The notes beneath the pieces are model-generated. The model worked only from the letters and a program-made list of their open reading frames with translations. It searched no databases and was not told where the DNA came from. From an uncultured Bacteroides sp. (GTDB lineage: Bacteria; Bacteroidota; Bacteroidia; Bacteroidales; Bacteroidaceae): a DNA stretch of 64,000 bases. Within the stretch, counting starts at the first letter, position 1; each line of letters begins with the position of its first letter. Shown here one piece after another: positions 53,647 to 62,753 of the stretch. The DNA lies in assembly GCA_900544075.1 (NCBI GenBank), contig UQTJ01000015.1, positions 9,547-73,546 on the forward strand, given 5' to 3'. The translations under genes and the position numbers were made by a program.

Positions 53647-54822
53647 TCATTGATTACAAATTACATAAGCATGATATCTCGTGACTTCAGTCACAGGAGT
53701 GAGTGACAAATAGCCACTTACGATTCTATCATTATCATCTTTTATCAGATGAAAAACCGACAATTCTTCATGTTTTGCTAAAGCTTCACCGTCAGAATTA
53801 TAATGCTCTACTACAAATTTACCACGAGAGGATGGACAAAGGTATCTGTCGAATATTATACGCGACACTACACCCATGTTCATCCTCATATTTATTTCCA
53901 CACATGGATGTACCAGAATCTCGCCATTCTGACTGCAAATCATCATATCCACACCAAAGTATCCGGTATAGTAACCGGAAACCATCACAGAGAATATCTC
54001 AAGAAGCCTTTCGCGGACATCGTGCAATGTCGCGGACTGAATGCCATATGACAAAAGATGTTCTTCAATTCCGGAATCAGACATCAGTATATTCTGCTTA
54101 TAATTGCCAAAATCGTCAGTTTCAAACAGTGAATATCCGGCAAAAGAAACTGTTCCTTCCGGAGAGGAATAAAACTCCATGGCAAAATCGCACACCTTAT
54201 TATATATAGGCTCAGCCATTACACATCCCTGAGTGCGAAGTATGCGCGAAATCCACCCCTCGACATTGGCATTCCACGACTTACGGCACACACGGTACAG
54301 TCCCCTACCGCTTCCAGACCAAGGTGCTTTGAGTATCAGACTTCCGTTCGCCTCAAGATGCATCCTGACCTCTTCGAGTTTACTGCAGCAGAAAGCTTCT
54401 CCACAGACTCCATCTACAGACGATAATTGCGACAGCACATCCACACATCGTTGGCGGCCGGACAGATAACGGATTTTGTCCAAAGACGCAGAATCAGGCA
54501 GAAAAGAGATATCAGCACCACCGGCTGAGAGCATATGAACCAAAGCAGGACTCCACCCCCACGGCCTTATCTCGCATGAAACTGTATCGGAAACAAATCT
54601 CTCACTCGGGAAATCCTTAAATTCTGCAACCTGGGAACGAAAAGTTTCTACAGTGGAGCAGTCCGCAACATGTATAAGTGTGTCTTCCTGTGCATACCAC
54701 GCCGGAAGAAAGCTCAAATCATGGCTCATACGGAGAATTTCGGCAGATACCTTATAGTAAGGAGTAAAATTGGCAAGTGCCATGTCATGCCACGGATTGA
54801 ATATATACAACTGTTTTTTCAT
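53647..54822 (-). CDS. ATP-grasp-like protein of unknown substrate
   Basis: A 391-residue cytoplasmic protein starting MKKQLYIFNPWHDMALANFT. The ATG at 54849 would add nine residues and is less likely. The second half resembles an ATP-grasp fold: LILKAPWSGSGRGLYRV (ATP-binding strand and Gly-rich loop), then TGYFGVDMMICSQNGEILVH and HPCVEINMRMNMG (metal and nucleotide ligands). ATP-grasp enzymes join a carboxylate to an amine or thiol. The N-terminal domain is unlike common families, and I cannot name the substrate. It is divergent from the AAA ATPase gene. Confidence 0.7.
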   Translation of the reverse strand: MKKQLYIFNPWHDMALANFTPYYKVSAEILRMSHDLSFLPAWYAQEDTLIHVADCSTVETFRSQVAEFKDFPSERFVSDTVSCEIRPWGWSPALVHMLSAGGADISFLPDSASLDKIRYLSGRQRCVDVLSQLSSVDGVCGEAFCCSKLEEVRMHLEANGSLILKAPWSGSGRGLYRVCRKSWNANVEGWISRILRTQGCVMAEPIYNKVCDFAMEFYSSPEGTVSFAGYSLFETDDFGNYKQNILMSDSGIEEHLLSYGIQSATLHDVRERLLEIFSVMVSGYYTGYFGVDMMICSQNGEILVHPCVEINMRMNMGVVSRIIFDRYLCPSSRGKFVVEHYNSDGEALAKHEELSVFHLIKDDNDRIVSGYLSLTPVTEVTRYHAYVICNQ

Positions 54823-54884
54823 CGCATCTTCACCGGATTTTATCTGCAAAGATATACTAAAAAAATAATTTTTGCTATGTCAAG

Positions 54885-54915
54885 TTTGCAATATTATGAA
54901 CTATTCGTATATTTG
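54885..54915 (+). promoter_or_regulatory. Promoter of the AAA ATPase gene
   Basis: TTTG (54885-54888) and TATATTTG (54908-54915) are spaced 19 nt, which supports the ATG at 54938 over upstream frame starts inside the promoter. Confidence 0.75.
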
Positions 54916-54937
54916 CACCGAAATAAAGGATATATTC

Positions 54938-56116
54938 ATGGAGGCTTTTTACAGAACACATTCTTATTTGGTTGAACATACCAATGCTCCCGTACGCAGA
55001 GATCTTATGGACGAAATAGACTGGAGCGCACGTCTGATTGGTATTAAAGGTACGCGAGGAGTTGGAAAAACTACTTTTCTTCTGCAATACGCAAAAGAAA
55101 AATTTGGTTTTGACCGTTCTTGCCTGTACGTCAACATGAATAATTTTTACTTTTCGCAAGTAAACTTAGTGGACTTTGCCGCCGAATTCATCAAGCGCGG
55201 AGGTAAAGTGCTTCTGATAGACCAGGTATTCAAACTCCCTGACTGGAGTACAGCGCTGCGTACATGTTATGAGAGATTCCCTAATCTGAAAATTGTTTTC
55301 ACAGGTTCTTCCGTAATGCGACTAAAGGAAGAGAATCCGGAACTGAACGGAATCGTGAAATCATATAATCTGAGAGGATTCTCGTTCCGCGAGTTTCTGA
55401 ACCTGCAGACAGGAAACAGTTTTTCGAAATACACTTTGGATGAGATTCTCAACAATCATGAGCATATAGCCAAGACAATACTTCCACATGTAAACCCTAC
55501 ACAGTATCTTCAGGATTATATTCATCATGGATTCTACCCGTTCTTCCTTGAAAAGAGGAACTTTTCGGAAAATCTGCTGAAGACTATGAACATGATGGTG
55601 GAGGTAGATATACTTTTGATAAAACAAATTGAGCTGAAATATCTCTCGAAAATAAAAAAATTACTATATTTATTGGCGGTTGACGGACCGGGTGCTCCTA
55701 ACGTAAGCCAGTTGGCTGAAGAAATACAGACTTCAAGGGCTACGGTAATGAACTATATCAAGTATTTGGCTGATGCCCGACTGATAAATATGGTTTATCC
55801 TAAAGGTGAATCTTTCCCGAAAAAGCCGGCAAAGATAATGATGCACAACACAAGTCTGATGTACAGTATCTATCCGGTGAAAGTGGAAGAGCAGGATGTA
55901 CTGGAAACATTCTTCGTAAACTCTCTATGGAAAGACCACAAGATAAACAAGGGAGATAAAGGAACATCTTTCATGGTGGACAACGACCTGCATTTCAGAA
56001 TATGCGCAGACGGATGTAAGTTCAAGACCAACCCGAACGTATATTACGCAATGCACAAACTGGAATTGGGACATGGAAACCAGATTCCGCTCTGGATGTT
56101 CGGATTCCTATATTAA
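54938..56116 (+). CDS. AAA family ATPase with DUF4143-like C-terminal part
   Basis: A 392-residue protein starting MEAFYRTHSYLVEHTNAPVR. The P-loop GTRGVGKTT is at residues 38-46, with a Walker B-like KVLLIDQVF and sensor-type VFTGSSVMRL. A winged-helix segment (VSQLAEEIQTSRATVMNYIK) precedes a C-terminal region of the DUF4143 or ExeA-like sort. Such ATPases are common in Bacteroidetes with unclear function, sometimes linked to defence or nuclease-fold domains. No partner gene is adjacent; nifJ follows after 48 nt. Confidence 0.82.
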   Translation: MEAFYRTHSYLVEHTNAPVRRDLMDEIDWSARLIGIKGTRGVGKTTFLLQYAKEKFGFDRSCLYVNMNNFYFSQVNLVDFAAEFIKRGGKVLLIDQVFKLPDWSTALRTCYERFPNLKIVFTGSSVMRLKEENPELNGIVKSYNLRGFSFREFLNLQTGNSFSKYTLDEILNNHEHIAKTILPHVNPTQYLQDYIHHGFYPFFLEKRNFSENLLKTMNMMVEVDILLIKQIELKYLSKIKKLLYLLAVDGPGAPNVSQLAEEIQTSRATVMNYIKYLADARLINMVYPKGESFPKKPAKIMMHNTSLMYSIYPVKVEEQDVLETFFVNSLWKDHKINKGDKGTSFMVDNDLHFRICADGCKFKTNPNVYYAMHKLELGHGNQIPLWMFGFLY

Positions 56117-56164
56117 ACGAGAATACAAGTTCTTATTAACTAATTATTATAATTTAGTAATTGT

Positions 56165-59100
56165 ATGACTAAACAAAAAAAATTCATCACTTGTGATGGT
56201 AACCAGGCTGCAGCACATATCTCGTATATGTTCTCAGAAGTAGCAGCTATCTACCCTATCACTCCATCTTCTACAATGGCTGAATATGTAGATGAATGGG
56301 CTGCCGCAGGACGTAAAAACATCTTCGGCGAAACAGTTCTTGTTCAGGAAATGCAGTCAGAAGGCGGTGCAGCAGGTGCTGTACACGGATCTCTTCAGGC
56401 TGGTGCCTTGACTACTACTTACACTGCATCTCAGGGTCTTCTTCTTATGATCCCTAACATGTATAAGATTGCAGGTGAATTCCTTCCATGTGTATTCCAC
56501 GTATCAGCTCGTACACTTGCTTCTCACGCATTGTGTATCTTCGGTGACCATCAGGACGTTATGTCTTGCCGTCAGACTGGTTTCGCTATGCTTTGCGAAG
56601 GTTCAGTACAGGAAGTTATGGATTTGGCCGGTGTTGCTCACTTGTCAACTATCAAATCACGCGTTCCATTCGTAAACTTCTTCGATGGTTTCCGTACTTC
56701 ACACGAAATCCAGAAAATCGAAATGTTGGAAAATGAAGACCTTGCTCCTCTGGTTGATCAGAAAGCTTTGGCTGAGTTCCGTGAACGTGCACTAAGCCCT
56801 AACAAGCCAGTTGCACGCGGTATGGCTGAAAACCCAGACCACTTCTTCCAGCACAGAGAATCATGCAATCCATTCTATGATGCAGTTCCTGCTATCGTAG
56901 AAGAATATATGAACGAAATCAACAAGATTACAGGACGTAACTACGGCTTGTTCAACTACTATGGTGCTGAAGACGCTGAACGCGTAATCATCGCTATGGG
57001 TTCTGTAACAGAAGCTGCTCGCGAAGCTATCGACCACTTGATGGCTAACGGCGAAAAAGTTGGTTTGGTTTCTGTACACTTGTATCGTCCGTTCTCAGCT
57101 AAACATTTCTTGGCTGCTGTACCTAAGACTGCAAAACGTATCGCAGTTCTTGACCGTACAAAAGAACCTGGAGCTAACGGCGAACCTCTTTACCTTGACG
57201 TTAAAGACTGCTTCTACGGACAGGAAAATGCTCCTGTTATTGTTGGTGGACGTTACGGTCTTGGTTCTAAGGATACTACTCCAGCTCAGATTCTTGCAGT
57301 TTATGAAAACTTGGCATTGCCAATGCCTAAAGACCACTTCACTGTAGGTATCGTTGATGACGTTACATTCACTTCTCTTCCTCAGAAAGAAGAAATCGCT
57401 CTTGGCGGTGAAGGTATGTTCGAAGCTAAATTCTACGGACTTGGTGCTGACGGTACTGTAGGTGCTAACAAGAACTCTGTTAAGATTATCGGTGACAACA
57501 CAAACAAATATTGCCAGGCATACTTCTCTTACGACTCTAAGAAGTCTGGTGGTTTCACTTGCTCTCACTTGCGTTTCGGTGACCACCCAATCCGCTCTAC
57601 TTACTTGGTAACTACTCCAAACTTTGTAGCTTGCCACGTACAGGCTTACTTGCACATGTACGATGTAACTCGCGGTTTGCGTAAGAACGGTACTTTCCTT
57701 CTTAACACTATCTGGGAAGGTGAAGAACTTGCTAAGAACTTGCCTAACAAGGTTAAGAAATATTTCGCAGAAAACAATATCACTGTTTACTACATCAATG
57801 CAACTAAGATTGCTCAGGAAATCGGTCTTGGTAACCGTACTAACACAATCCTTCAGTCTGCATTCTTCCGTATCACAGGCGTTATCCCTGTAGAACTTGC
57901 TGTAGAACAGATGAAGAAATTCATCGTTAAGTCTTACGGTAAGAAGGGTGAAGACGTTGTAAACAAGAACTATGCAGCTGTTGACCGTGGTGGTGAATAC
58001 AAACAGCTTACTGTAGATCCAGCATGGGCAAGCCTCGAAGTTGAAGGTGCTGCTGCTAACAACGATCCAGCATTCATCAACGAAGTTGTTCGTCCTATCA
58101 ACGCTCAGGATGGTGACTTGCTTCCAGTTTCTGCATTCAAGGGTATCGAAGACGGTACTTGGCATCAGGGAACAGCTAAATACGAAAAACGTGGTGTAGC
58201 TGCTTTTGTTCCAGAATGGAATGCTGAAAACTGTATCCAGTGTAACAAGTGTGCTTACGTTTGTCCTCACGCTGCTATCCGTCCATTCGTTCTTGACGCT
58301 AACGAACAGGCTGGTGCTAACTTCACTACATTGAAGGCTGTAGGTAAGCAGTTCGACGGTATGACATTCCGTATGCAGGTTGACGTAATGGACTGCTTGG
58401 GTTGCGGTAACTGTGCTGACGTATGTCCGGGTAATCCTAAGAAGGGTGGTAAGGCTCTTGCTATGAAACCTCTTGAAACTCAGCTTGCTGAAGCTGCTAA
58501 CTGGACTTACTGCGCTGAAAACGTTAAGAGCAAACAGCACTTGGTTGACATCAAGGCTAACGTTAAGAACTCTCAGTTCGCTACTCCATTGTTCGAGTTC
58601 TCCGGTGCTTGCTCTGGTTGTGGTGAAACTCCATACGTTAAATTGATTTCTCAGTTGTTCGGTGACCGTGAAATGGTAGCTAACGCAACAGGATGTTCTT
58701 CTATCTATTCTGGTTCAGTTCCTTCAACTCCATATACTACTAACGAAAAGGGTCAGGGTCCAGCATGGGCTAACTCATTGTTCGAAGACTTCTGCGAATT
58801 CGGTCTTGGTATGGAATTGGCTAACAAGAAACTCCGCAACCGTCTGGAAGAAGCTATGAAGGCTGCTATCGCTGCTGAAGGTACTCCAGCTGAATACAAG
58901 GAAGCATTCCAGGAATGGATTGACGGCCGCAACGATGCAGACAAGAGCAAAGCTGCTGCTGAAAAGATTATTCCTATGGTAGAAGCTGCAAAAGATAAGT
59001 GTTCTTACTGCGCTACTATCGCCGAATTCAAAGACTACCTGGTAAAACGCTCACAGTGGATTATCGGTGGTGACGGTGCTTCTTACGATATAGGTTACGG

Positions 59101-59716
59101 TGGTCTTGACCACGTTATCGCTTCTGGTGAAGATGTAAACATCCTTGTACTTGATACAGAAGTTTACTCTAACACTGGTGGTCAGTCATCTAAGGCTACT
59201 CCTCTTGGTGCTATCGCTAAGTTCGCTGCATCTGGTAAGAGAGTACGCAAGAAAGACCTTGGTATGATTGCTACAACTTACGGATATGTTTACGTTGCAC
59301 AGATTGCAATGGGTGCTGACCAGGCTCAGACATTGAAGGCTATCCGCGAAGCTGAAGCTTATCCAGGTCCATCATTGGTTATCGCTTATGCTCCATGTAT
59401 CAACCACGGTTTGAAAGCCGGTATGGGTAAATCTCAGGCTGAAGAGGCTAAGGCTGTAGAATGTGGTTACTGGCACTTGTGGCGCTTCAACCCAGCATTG
59501 GAAGACGAAGGTAAGAACCCATTCTCACTTGACTCTAAAGAACCAAACTGGGAAGGATTCCAGGATTATCTGAAGGGCGAAGTTCGTTTCGCTTCTGTAG
59601 CTAAACAGTATCCTGCTGAAGCTGCTGACTTGTTCGCTGCTTGCGAAGACATGGCTAAGAAACGCTATGCTTCTTACAAGCGTATGGCTGCAATGGACTG
59701 GAGCGAAGAAAAATAA
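56165..59716 (+). CDS. nifJ: Pyruvate:ferredoxin (flavodoxin) oxidoreductase
   Basis: An 1183-residue single-chain PFOR. It converts pyruvate and CoA to acetyl-CoA, CO2 and reduced ferredoxin, the main pyruvate route of an anaerobe. N-terminal pyruvate-binding domains (PITPSSTMAEYVDEWAAAG), a 2[4Fe-4S] ferredoxin domain (CIQCNKCAYVCPHAAIRP and CLGCGNCADVCPG), and a C-terminal thiamine-diphosphate domain (GGDGASYDIGYGGLDHVI, DTEVYSNTGGQSSKAT) are complete. Codon use is strongly biased to codons favoured in highly expressed genes, more than its neighbours, consistent with high expression. No TAnnTTTG promoter was found in the short upstream gap. Confidence 0.96.
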   Translation: MTKQKKFITCDGNQAAAHISYMFSEVAAIYPITPSSTMAEYVDEWAAAGRKNIFGETVLVQEMQSEGGAAGAVHGSLQAGALTTTYTASQGLLLMIPNMYKIAGEFLPCVFHVSARTLASHALCIFGDHQDVMSCRQTGFAMLCEGSVQEVMDLAGVAHLSTIKSRVPFVNFFDGFRTSHEIQKIEMLENEDLAPLVDQKALAEFRERALSPNKPVARGMAENPDHFFQHRESCNPFYDAVPAIVEEYMNEINKITGRNYGLFNYYGAEDAERVIIAMGSVTEAAREAIDHLMANGEKVGLVSVHLYRPFSAKHFLAAVPKTAKRIAVLDRTKEPGANGEPLYLDVKDCFYGQENAPVIVGGRYGLGSKDTTPAQILAVYENLALPMPKDHFTVGIVDDVTFTSLPQKEEIALGGEGMFEAKFYGLGADGTVGANKNSVKIIGDNTNKYCQAYFSYDSKKSGGFTCSHLRFGDHPIRSTYLVTTPNFVACHVQAYLHMYDVTRGLRKNGTFLLNTIWEGEELAKNLPNKVKKYFAENNITVYYINATKIAQEIGLGNRTNTILQSAFFRITGVIPVELAVEQMKKFIVKSYGKKGEDVVNKNYAAVDRGGEYKQLTVDPAWASLEVEGAAANNDPAFINEVVRPINAQDGDLLPVSAFKGIEDGTWHQGTAKYEKRGVAAFVPEWNAENCIQCNKCAYVCPHAAIRPFVLDANEQAGANFTTLKAVGKQFDGMTFRMQVDVMDCLGCGNCADVCPGNPKKGGKALAMKPLETQLAEAANWTYCAENVKSKQHLVDIKANVKNSQFATPLFEFSGACSGCGETPYVKLISQLFGDREMVANATGCSSIYSGSVPSTPYTTNEKGQGPAWANSLFEDFCEFGLGMELANKKLRNRLEEAMKAAIAAEGTPAEYKEAFQEWIDGRNDADKSKAAAEKIIPMVEAAKDKCSYCATIAEFKDYLVKRSQWIIGGDGASYDIGYGGLDHVIASGEDVNILVLDTEVYSNTGGQSSKATPLGAIAKFAASGKRVRKKDLGMIATTYGYVYVAQIAMGADQAQTLKAIREAEAYPGPSLVIAYAPCINHGLKAGMGKSQAEEAKAVECGYWHLWRFNPALEDEGKNPFSLDSKEPNWEGFQDYLKGEVRFASVAKQYPAEAADLFAACEDMAKKRYASYKRMAAMDWSEEK

Positions 59717-59738
59717 TCTAATAACAGATTAATATAAT

Positions 59739-59779
59739 AAAAGACGGCTGAAAACTTGAAATAGTTTCAGTCGTCTTTT
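59739..59779 (+). terminator. Terminator of nifJ
   Basis: AAAAGACGGCTGAAA (59739-59753) pairs with TTTCAGTCGTCTTTT (59765-59779) with one G-T pair, followed by a T run. Confidence 0.85.
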
Positions 59780-59784
59780 TTTAT

Positions 59785-59817
59785 GTTCACTGAACGTTCA
59801 TCAGACGTTCACCGAAC
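59785..59817. repeat. 11-bp-period palindromic array (3 units)
   Basis: GTTCACTGAAC, GTTCATCAGAC and GTTCACCGAAC start at 59785, 59796 and 59807. The first equals the unit at 52196-52206. The array lies between two genes that converge, directly after the nifJ terminator, so it is not at a promoter. Confidence 0.72.
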
Positions 59818-59821
59818 TGCA

Positions 59822-60352
59822 TCAAAAGCTCCTTCTACCGGCACAGTCTATGAATCTGTCTGCCGTATTGTCCTTATAATAAAACACTTCCGTAACAGGC
59901 TGATAAATGTACGACGAGAACTGATAAAGCTGTACAGCTACAAATTTACGGTCCTTAGAGAACATATAGTCCATTCTTATACCGCCTGTATTTGAGGCCT
60001 TTACATTCTTTGATTCTGAGAATGATGCATTTTCCAACACCCTCTTCAGGTTTACAAAATCTGATGCATCATAAAATTCGCTTTTCACTACAATCTTGCT
60101 TTGGGATGGAGTATAGAACCATGCCTGGCTTTTCCAGAAAAGACGGAATACACCGACAAGTATCATAGCCGTACCCACTGTCATTATCAACATACTTAAG
60201 GATGAAGACTCTTCTTCCTCTTTTATTGACAGATAAAAGGCAAGTGCCCCAACTAAAATCAGAACTGCAGAAAATATGATTGAACGTATGTCTGTGCGTC
60301 TTGCTACTTGTGCGTGTGCATTTGAAAACAATGAGATAGAATTTGTGTCCAT
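59822..60352 (-). CDS. Hypothetical membrane protein
   Basis: A 176-residue protein with a cytoplasmic N-terminus (MDTNSISLFSNAHAQVARRT), two transmembrane helices (about 25-42 and 52-71) separated by an acidic loop EEEESS, and a C-terminal domain of about 100 residues with beta-rich stretches (SKIVVKSEFYDASDFVNL, VAVQLYQFSSYIYQPVTEV). No family is recognised. It lies between the 11-bp array and another small gene of the same strand, without tight coupling. Confidence 0.62.
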   Translation of the reverse strand: MDTNSISLFSNAHAQVARRTDIRSIIFSAVLILVGALAFYLSIKEEEESSSLSMLIMTVGTAMILVGVFRLFWKSQAWFYTPSQSKIVVKSEFYDASDFVNLKRVLENASFSESKNVKASNTGGIRMDYMFSKDRKFVAVQLYQFSSYIYQPVTEVFYYKDNTADRFIDCAGRRSF

Positions 60353-60492
60353 ATGAATTTTTGTTTTATTTTTTATTGATAATCAGTTTATAAAGTAAAT
60401 ATGCCATAGTTTAATGGATTAATAAAGGCATAATATATGCCTGATGAAAGTTTCCGAACTTCCACCATACGAAAAAAAATAAAACAAAAGGA

Positions 60493-60918
60493 CTAAATAA
60501 GAATACGGCACAACTGGTAGAGATATTGGACCTGGTCACCGGTCATGCCTACACGATACTTGTTTGAATTTAAAAACTCATATATGAAACTCTGATGCTG
60601 CATGTACTCAGCTATTCTGCGTACAGCATACTTTGCCCAATAAACAGATGTCTGATAATTATGCTTGACAGCCTGCTTTACCATAAATCTTAAATGGGCT
60701 GTGACGTTTCCCAACTGACTTATGTCTACTGCCAACAGTTCGCCATACCTGTCGTTATAGTCCGAGAACTGCCAGTCCGCCCCACCGGAATAATCATCAG
60801 AGGTCTGACTGAAACTGTCAGGACAATATGTGCTGCCCAATGCATCATTTTCCTGAATACCGAAGGAAAACAATGTCCCAAGCAGAACGACAAACAATAT
60901 GTATATGCTTTTTCTCAA
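60493..60918 (-). CDS. Small secreted hypothetical protein
   Basis: A 141-residue protein with a signal peptide (MRKSIYILFVVLLGTLFSFG) and a mostly helical mature part, with STYCPDSFSQTSDDYSGGADW near the start and MVKQAVKHNYQTSVYWAKYA later. No lipobox, catalytic motif or known family is seen. The upstream 140-bp gap to 60352 holds only a short AGGCAT/ATGCCT hairpin. Position beside another envelope protein suggests an envelope role, without proof. Confidence 0.6.
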   Translation of the reverse strand: MRKSIYILFVVLLGTLFSFGIQENDALGSTYCPDSFSQTSDDYSGGADWQFSDYNDRYGELLAVDISQLGNVTAHLRFMVKQAVKHNYQTSVYWAKYAVRRIAEYMQHQSFIYEFLNSNKYRVGMTGDQVQYLYQLCRILI

Positions 60919-60975
60919 ACCTTCTAACTTTTTGCGGACGTAAAGTTAAGAAAAATATATGGACCGAACAAAAAA

Positions 60976-61010
60976 AATCTCCATATCGGATATTAGCCGA
61001 TACAGAGATT
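60976..61010 (-). terminator. Terminator of the rubredoxin gene
   Basis: AATCTCcATATCGG pairs with CCGATAcAGAGATT-like sequence (12 of 14 pairs) around a short loop. On the minus strand it is followed by a run of T's, 26 nt after the rubredoxin stop. Confidence 0.75.
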
Positions 61011-61035
61011 ATATTCTTTATCCCTATTAAGGAAA

Positions 61036-61200
61036 TTATTCTTCTACTGGCTGGAAGTCTTCTTTACCTACTCCACAAACAGGACAAACCCAATCTTCCG
61101 GTATATCTTCGAAAGATGTTCCCGGAGCAATTCCGCTTTCTGGATCACCAGTTTCTGGGTCATAAACCCAATCGCATACTGTGCAAATGTACTTTTTCAT
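61036..61200 (-). CDS. Rubredoxin
   Basis: A 54-residue protein starting MKKYICTVCDWVYDPETG. Two CxxC pairs bind one iron: C6xxC9 (ICTVCDW) and CPVCG near residue 39. The sequence is otherwise a standard rubredoxin, with GTSFEDIPEDWVCP and ending FQPVEE. It carries electrons in anaerobes, often for oxygen or peroxide reduction. It is too short for the usual frame cutoff and is transcribed from its own minus-strand -7 box (TACATTTG, 61257-61264). Confidence 0.96.
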   Translation of the reverse strand: MKKYICTVCDWVYDPETGDPESGIAPGTSFEDIPEDWVCPVCGVGKEDFQPVEE

Positions 61201-61256
61201 AATGATTTCTAATTTAATAATAAATGTTAGTCTACTTGTTTAATTATTTTATACAA

Positions 61257-61264
61257 CAAATGTA
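61257..61264 (-). promoter_or_regulatory. -7 promoter box for rubredoxin
   Basis: The minus strand reads TACATTTG. It sits just before the sirtuin stop codon at 61283, so rubredoxin is expressed separately from it. Confidence 0.55.
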
Positions 61265-61282
61265 AGTATAAAAATGTTCAAA

Positions 61283-61987
61283 TCATAACATATCAGACAA
61301 TATTTTTCCAAACTCCTCCATTCCCGCCGAAGCTCCTTTCGATATGACATGTATTTTACGCCTTGATGAAATGTTAACCGGATTCGGGTCTATCAGAAAT
61401 ACCGGAACGTCAGGTCTGACATAATTGAGCAGACCCGCAGCCGGATAGACATTCATGGATGTGCCTATTATGAGAAAGACATCCGCAGCCTCAACGTATT
61501 CTATTGCTGTTTCTATCATTGGTACAGCCTCACCGAACCATACTATGAAAGGACGGAGCTGGGAATCATCGGCAGCCAAATCGCCCATCTTTACTTCATA
61601 TTCCTCGGGAGCCAACTCCTTGATATACCGCGGGTCGTCCGGATGACGGCTTGATGTAACCTTTGTGAGTTCTCCATGCAAATGAATCACGTTTGTACTG
61701 CCCGCACGTTCATGCAGATTGTCAACATTCTGTGTTATGACAGTCACATCGTAATCTTTCTCCAACTGAGCCAGGAGTTTATGCCCCATATTCGGCTCCA
61801 CCTGAAGAAGCTGCTTGCGCCTTTCGTTATAAAAATCGATGACAAGACGCGGATTGGCCGCATATCCTTCAGGTGTGGCTACCTGCTCCACCGGATATTT
61901 CTCCCACAGCCCACCGGCATCCCTGAATGTACTGATGCCGCTTTCGGCACTCATTCCCGCTCCTGTCAATACTACTATCTTTTTCAT
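61283..61987 (-). CDS. Class III-type NAD-dependent sirtuin deacylase
   Basis: A 234-residue sirtuin with the NAD-binding signature VVLTGAGMSAESGIS, the catalytic-type HGELTKVTSS block (His of HG) and IVWFGEAVP, VFLIIGTSMNVYPAAGL. The Tyr and Arg of FYNERRKQL match the desuccinylase-type class III pattern, so it may remove succinyl or malonyl as well as acetyl groups. The four zinc-binding Cys present in most sirtuins are absent: the whole chain has no Cys. A -7 box (TATTTTTG, 62019-62026, minus strand) precedes it. Confidence 0.88.
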   Translation of the reverse strand: MKKIVVLTGAGMSAESGISTFRDAGGLWEKYPVEQVATPEGYAANPRLVIDFYNERRKQLLQVEPNMGHKLLAQLEKDYDVTVITQNVDNLHERAGSTNVIHLHGELTKVTSSRHPDDPRYIKELAPEEYEVKMGDLAADDSQLRPFIVWFGEAVPMIETAIEYVEAADVFLIIGTSMNVYPAAGLLNYVRPDVPVFLIDPNPVNISSRRKIHVISKGASAGMEEFGKILSDML

Positions 61988-62018
61988 GCTATTCTGAACT
62001 TTTTATATGTTACAAGCA

Positions 62019-62026
62019 CAAAAATA
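62019..62026 (-). promoter_or_regulatory. -7 promoter box for the sirtuin gene
   Basis: The minus strand reads TATTTTTG, 31 nt upstream of the ATG. Confidence 0.45.
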
Positions 62027-62070
62027 AGAAAAATTATCACTCAAAACTCCTCACTTTCAAAGAAAAAAGA

Positions 62071-62078
62071 TACCTTTG
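62071..62078 (+). promoter_or_regulatory. -7 promoter box for the FKBP gene pair
   Basis: TACCTTTG lies 40 nt upstream of the first FKBP ATG (62119). No -33 TTG is obvious. Confidence 0.55.
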
Positions 62079-62118
62079 CCATCCGAACATTTAATTATAA
62101 TAACACATAATAAATTTC

Positions 62119-62703
62119 ATGGATAAATTCAGTTATGCCATTGGTCTGGGGATAGGCCAAAACCTGTGGAGCATGGGTGCCCGCAGCATCGAAGTTGAGG
62201 ATTTTGCACAAGCTATCAAGGATGTGCTCGAAGGTAACAAAACTGCTATCACACACGATGAAGCTCGCGAAATAGTAAACAAATTCTTTACTGAGCTCGA
62301 AGAAAAAGTAAACTCTGAAAATATAGCTAAAGGTAAAGCTTTCCTTGAAGAAAACAAGAAGAAGGAAAACGTAGTGACTTTGCCAAGCGGACTCCAATAC
62401 GAAGTCATAACAGAAGGAAACGGAAAGAAACCTAAAGCTACAGACCGCGTGAGATGCCACTACGAAGGTACACTTATCGACGGAACTCTTTTCGACAGCT
62501 CTATCAAACGCGGCGAACCTGCAGTATTCGGAGTAAATCAGGTTATTCCGGGATGGGTTGAAGCATTGCAGCTTATGTCTGAAGGTGCTAAATGGAAACT
62601 TTACATCCCTTCTGAATTAGGTTACGGAGCTCACGGAGCAGGCGAAATGATTCCTCCTCACAGCACACTCGTATTCGAAGTGGAACTTATTGAAGTGCTT
62701 TAA
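62119..62703 (+). CDS. Cytoplasmic FKBP-type peptidyl-prolyl isomerase
   Basis: A 194-residue FKBP starting MDKFSYAIGLGIGQN without a signal peptide. An N-terminal dimerisation region (about 1-85, FklB/FkpA-like) and a C-terminal FKBP domain with VRCHYEGTLIDGTLFDSSIK, the active-site loop VIPGWVEALQLMSEGAKW and LVFEVELIEVL. It isomerises proline bonds during protein folding. It is followed 50 nt downstream by a secreted relative, and both are probably co-transcribed. Confidence 0.93.
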   Translation: MDKFSYAIGLGIGQNLWSMGARSIEVEDFAQAIKDVLEGNKTAITHDEAREIVNKFFTELEEKVNSENIAKGKAFLEENKKKENVVTLPSGLQYEVITEGNGKKPKATDRVRCHYEGTLIDGTLFDSSIKRGEPAVFGVNQVIPGWVEALQLMSEGAKWKLYIPSELGYGAHGAGEMIPPHSTLVFEVELIEVL

Positions 62704-62753
62704 ACTAAAAACAAATAACTAAATATTAATATCTTAAAATTATTAGATTAGAA

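Noticed and set aside
57095..58540. Antisense frame of 481 codons inside nifJ
   Set aside because: It arises from the strong codon bias of nifJ on the opposite strand. It has no promoter, family motif or sensible start, and nifJ is complete.
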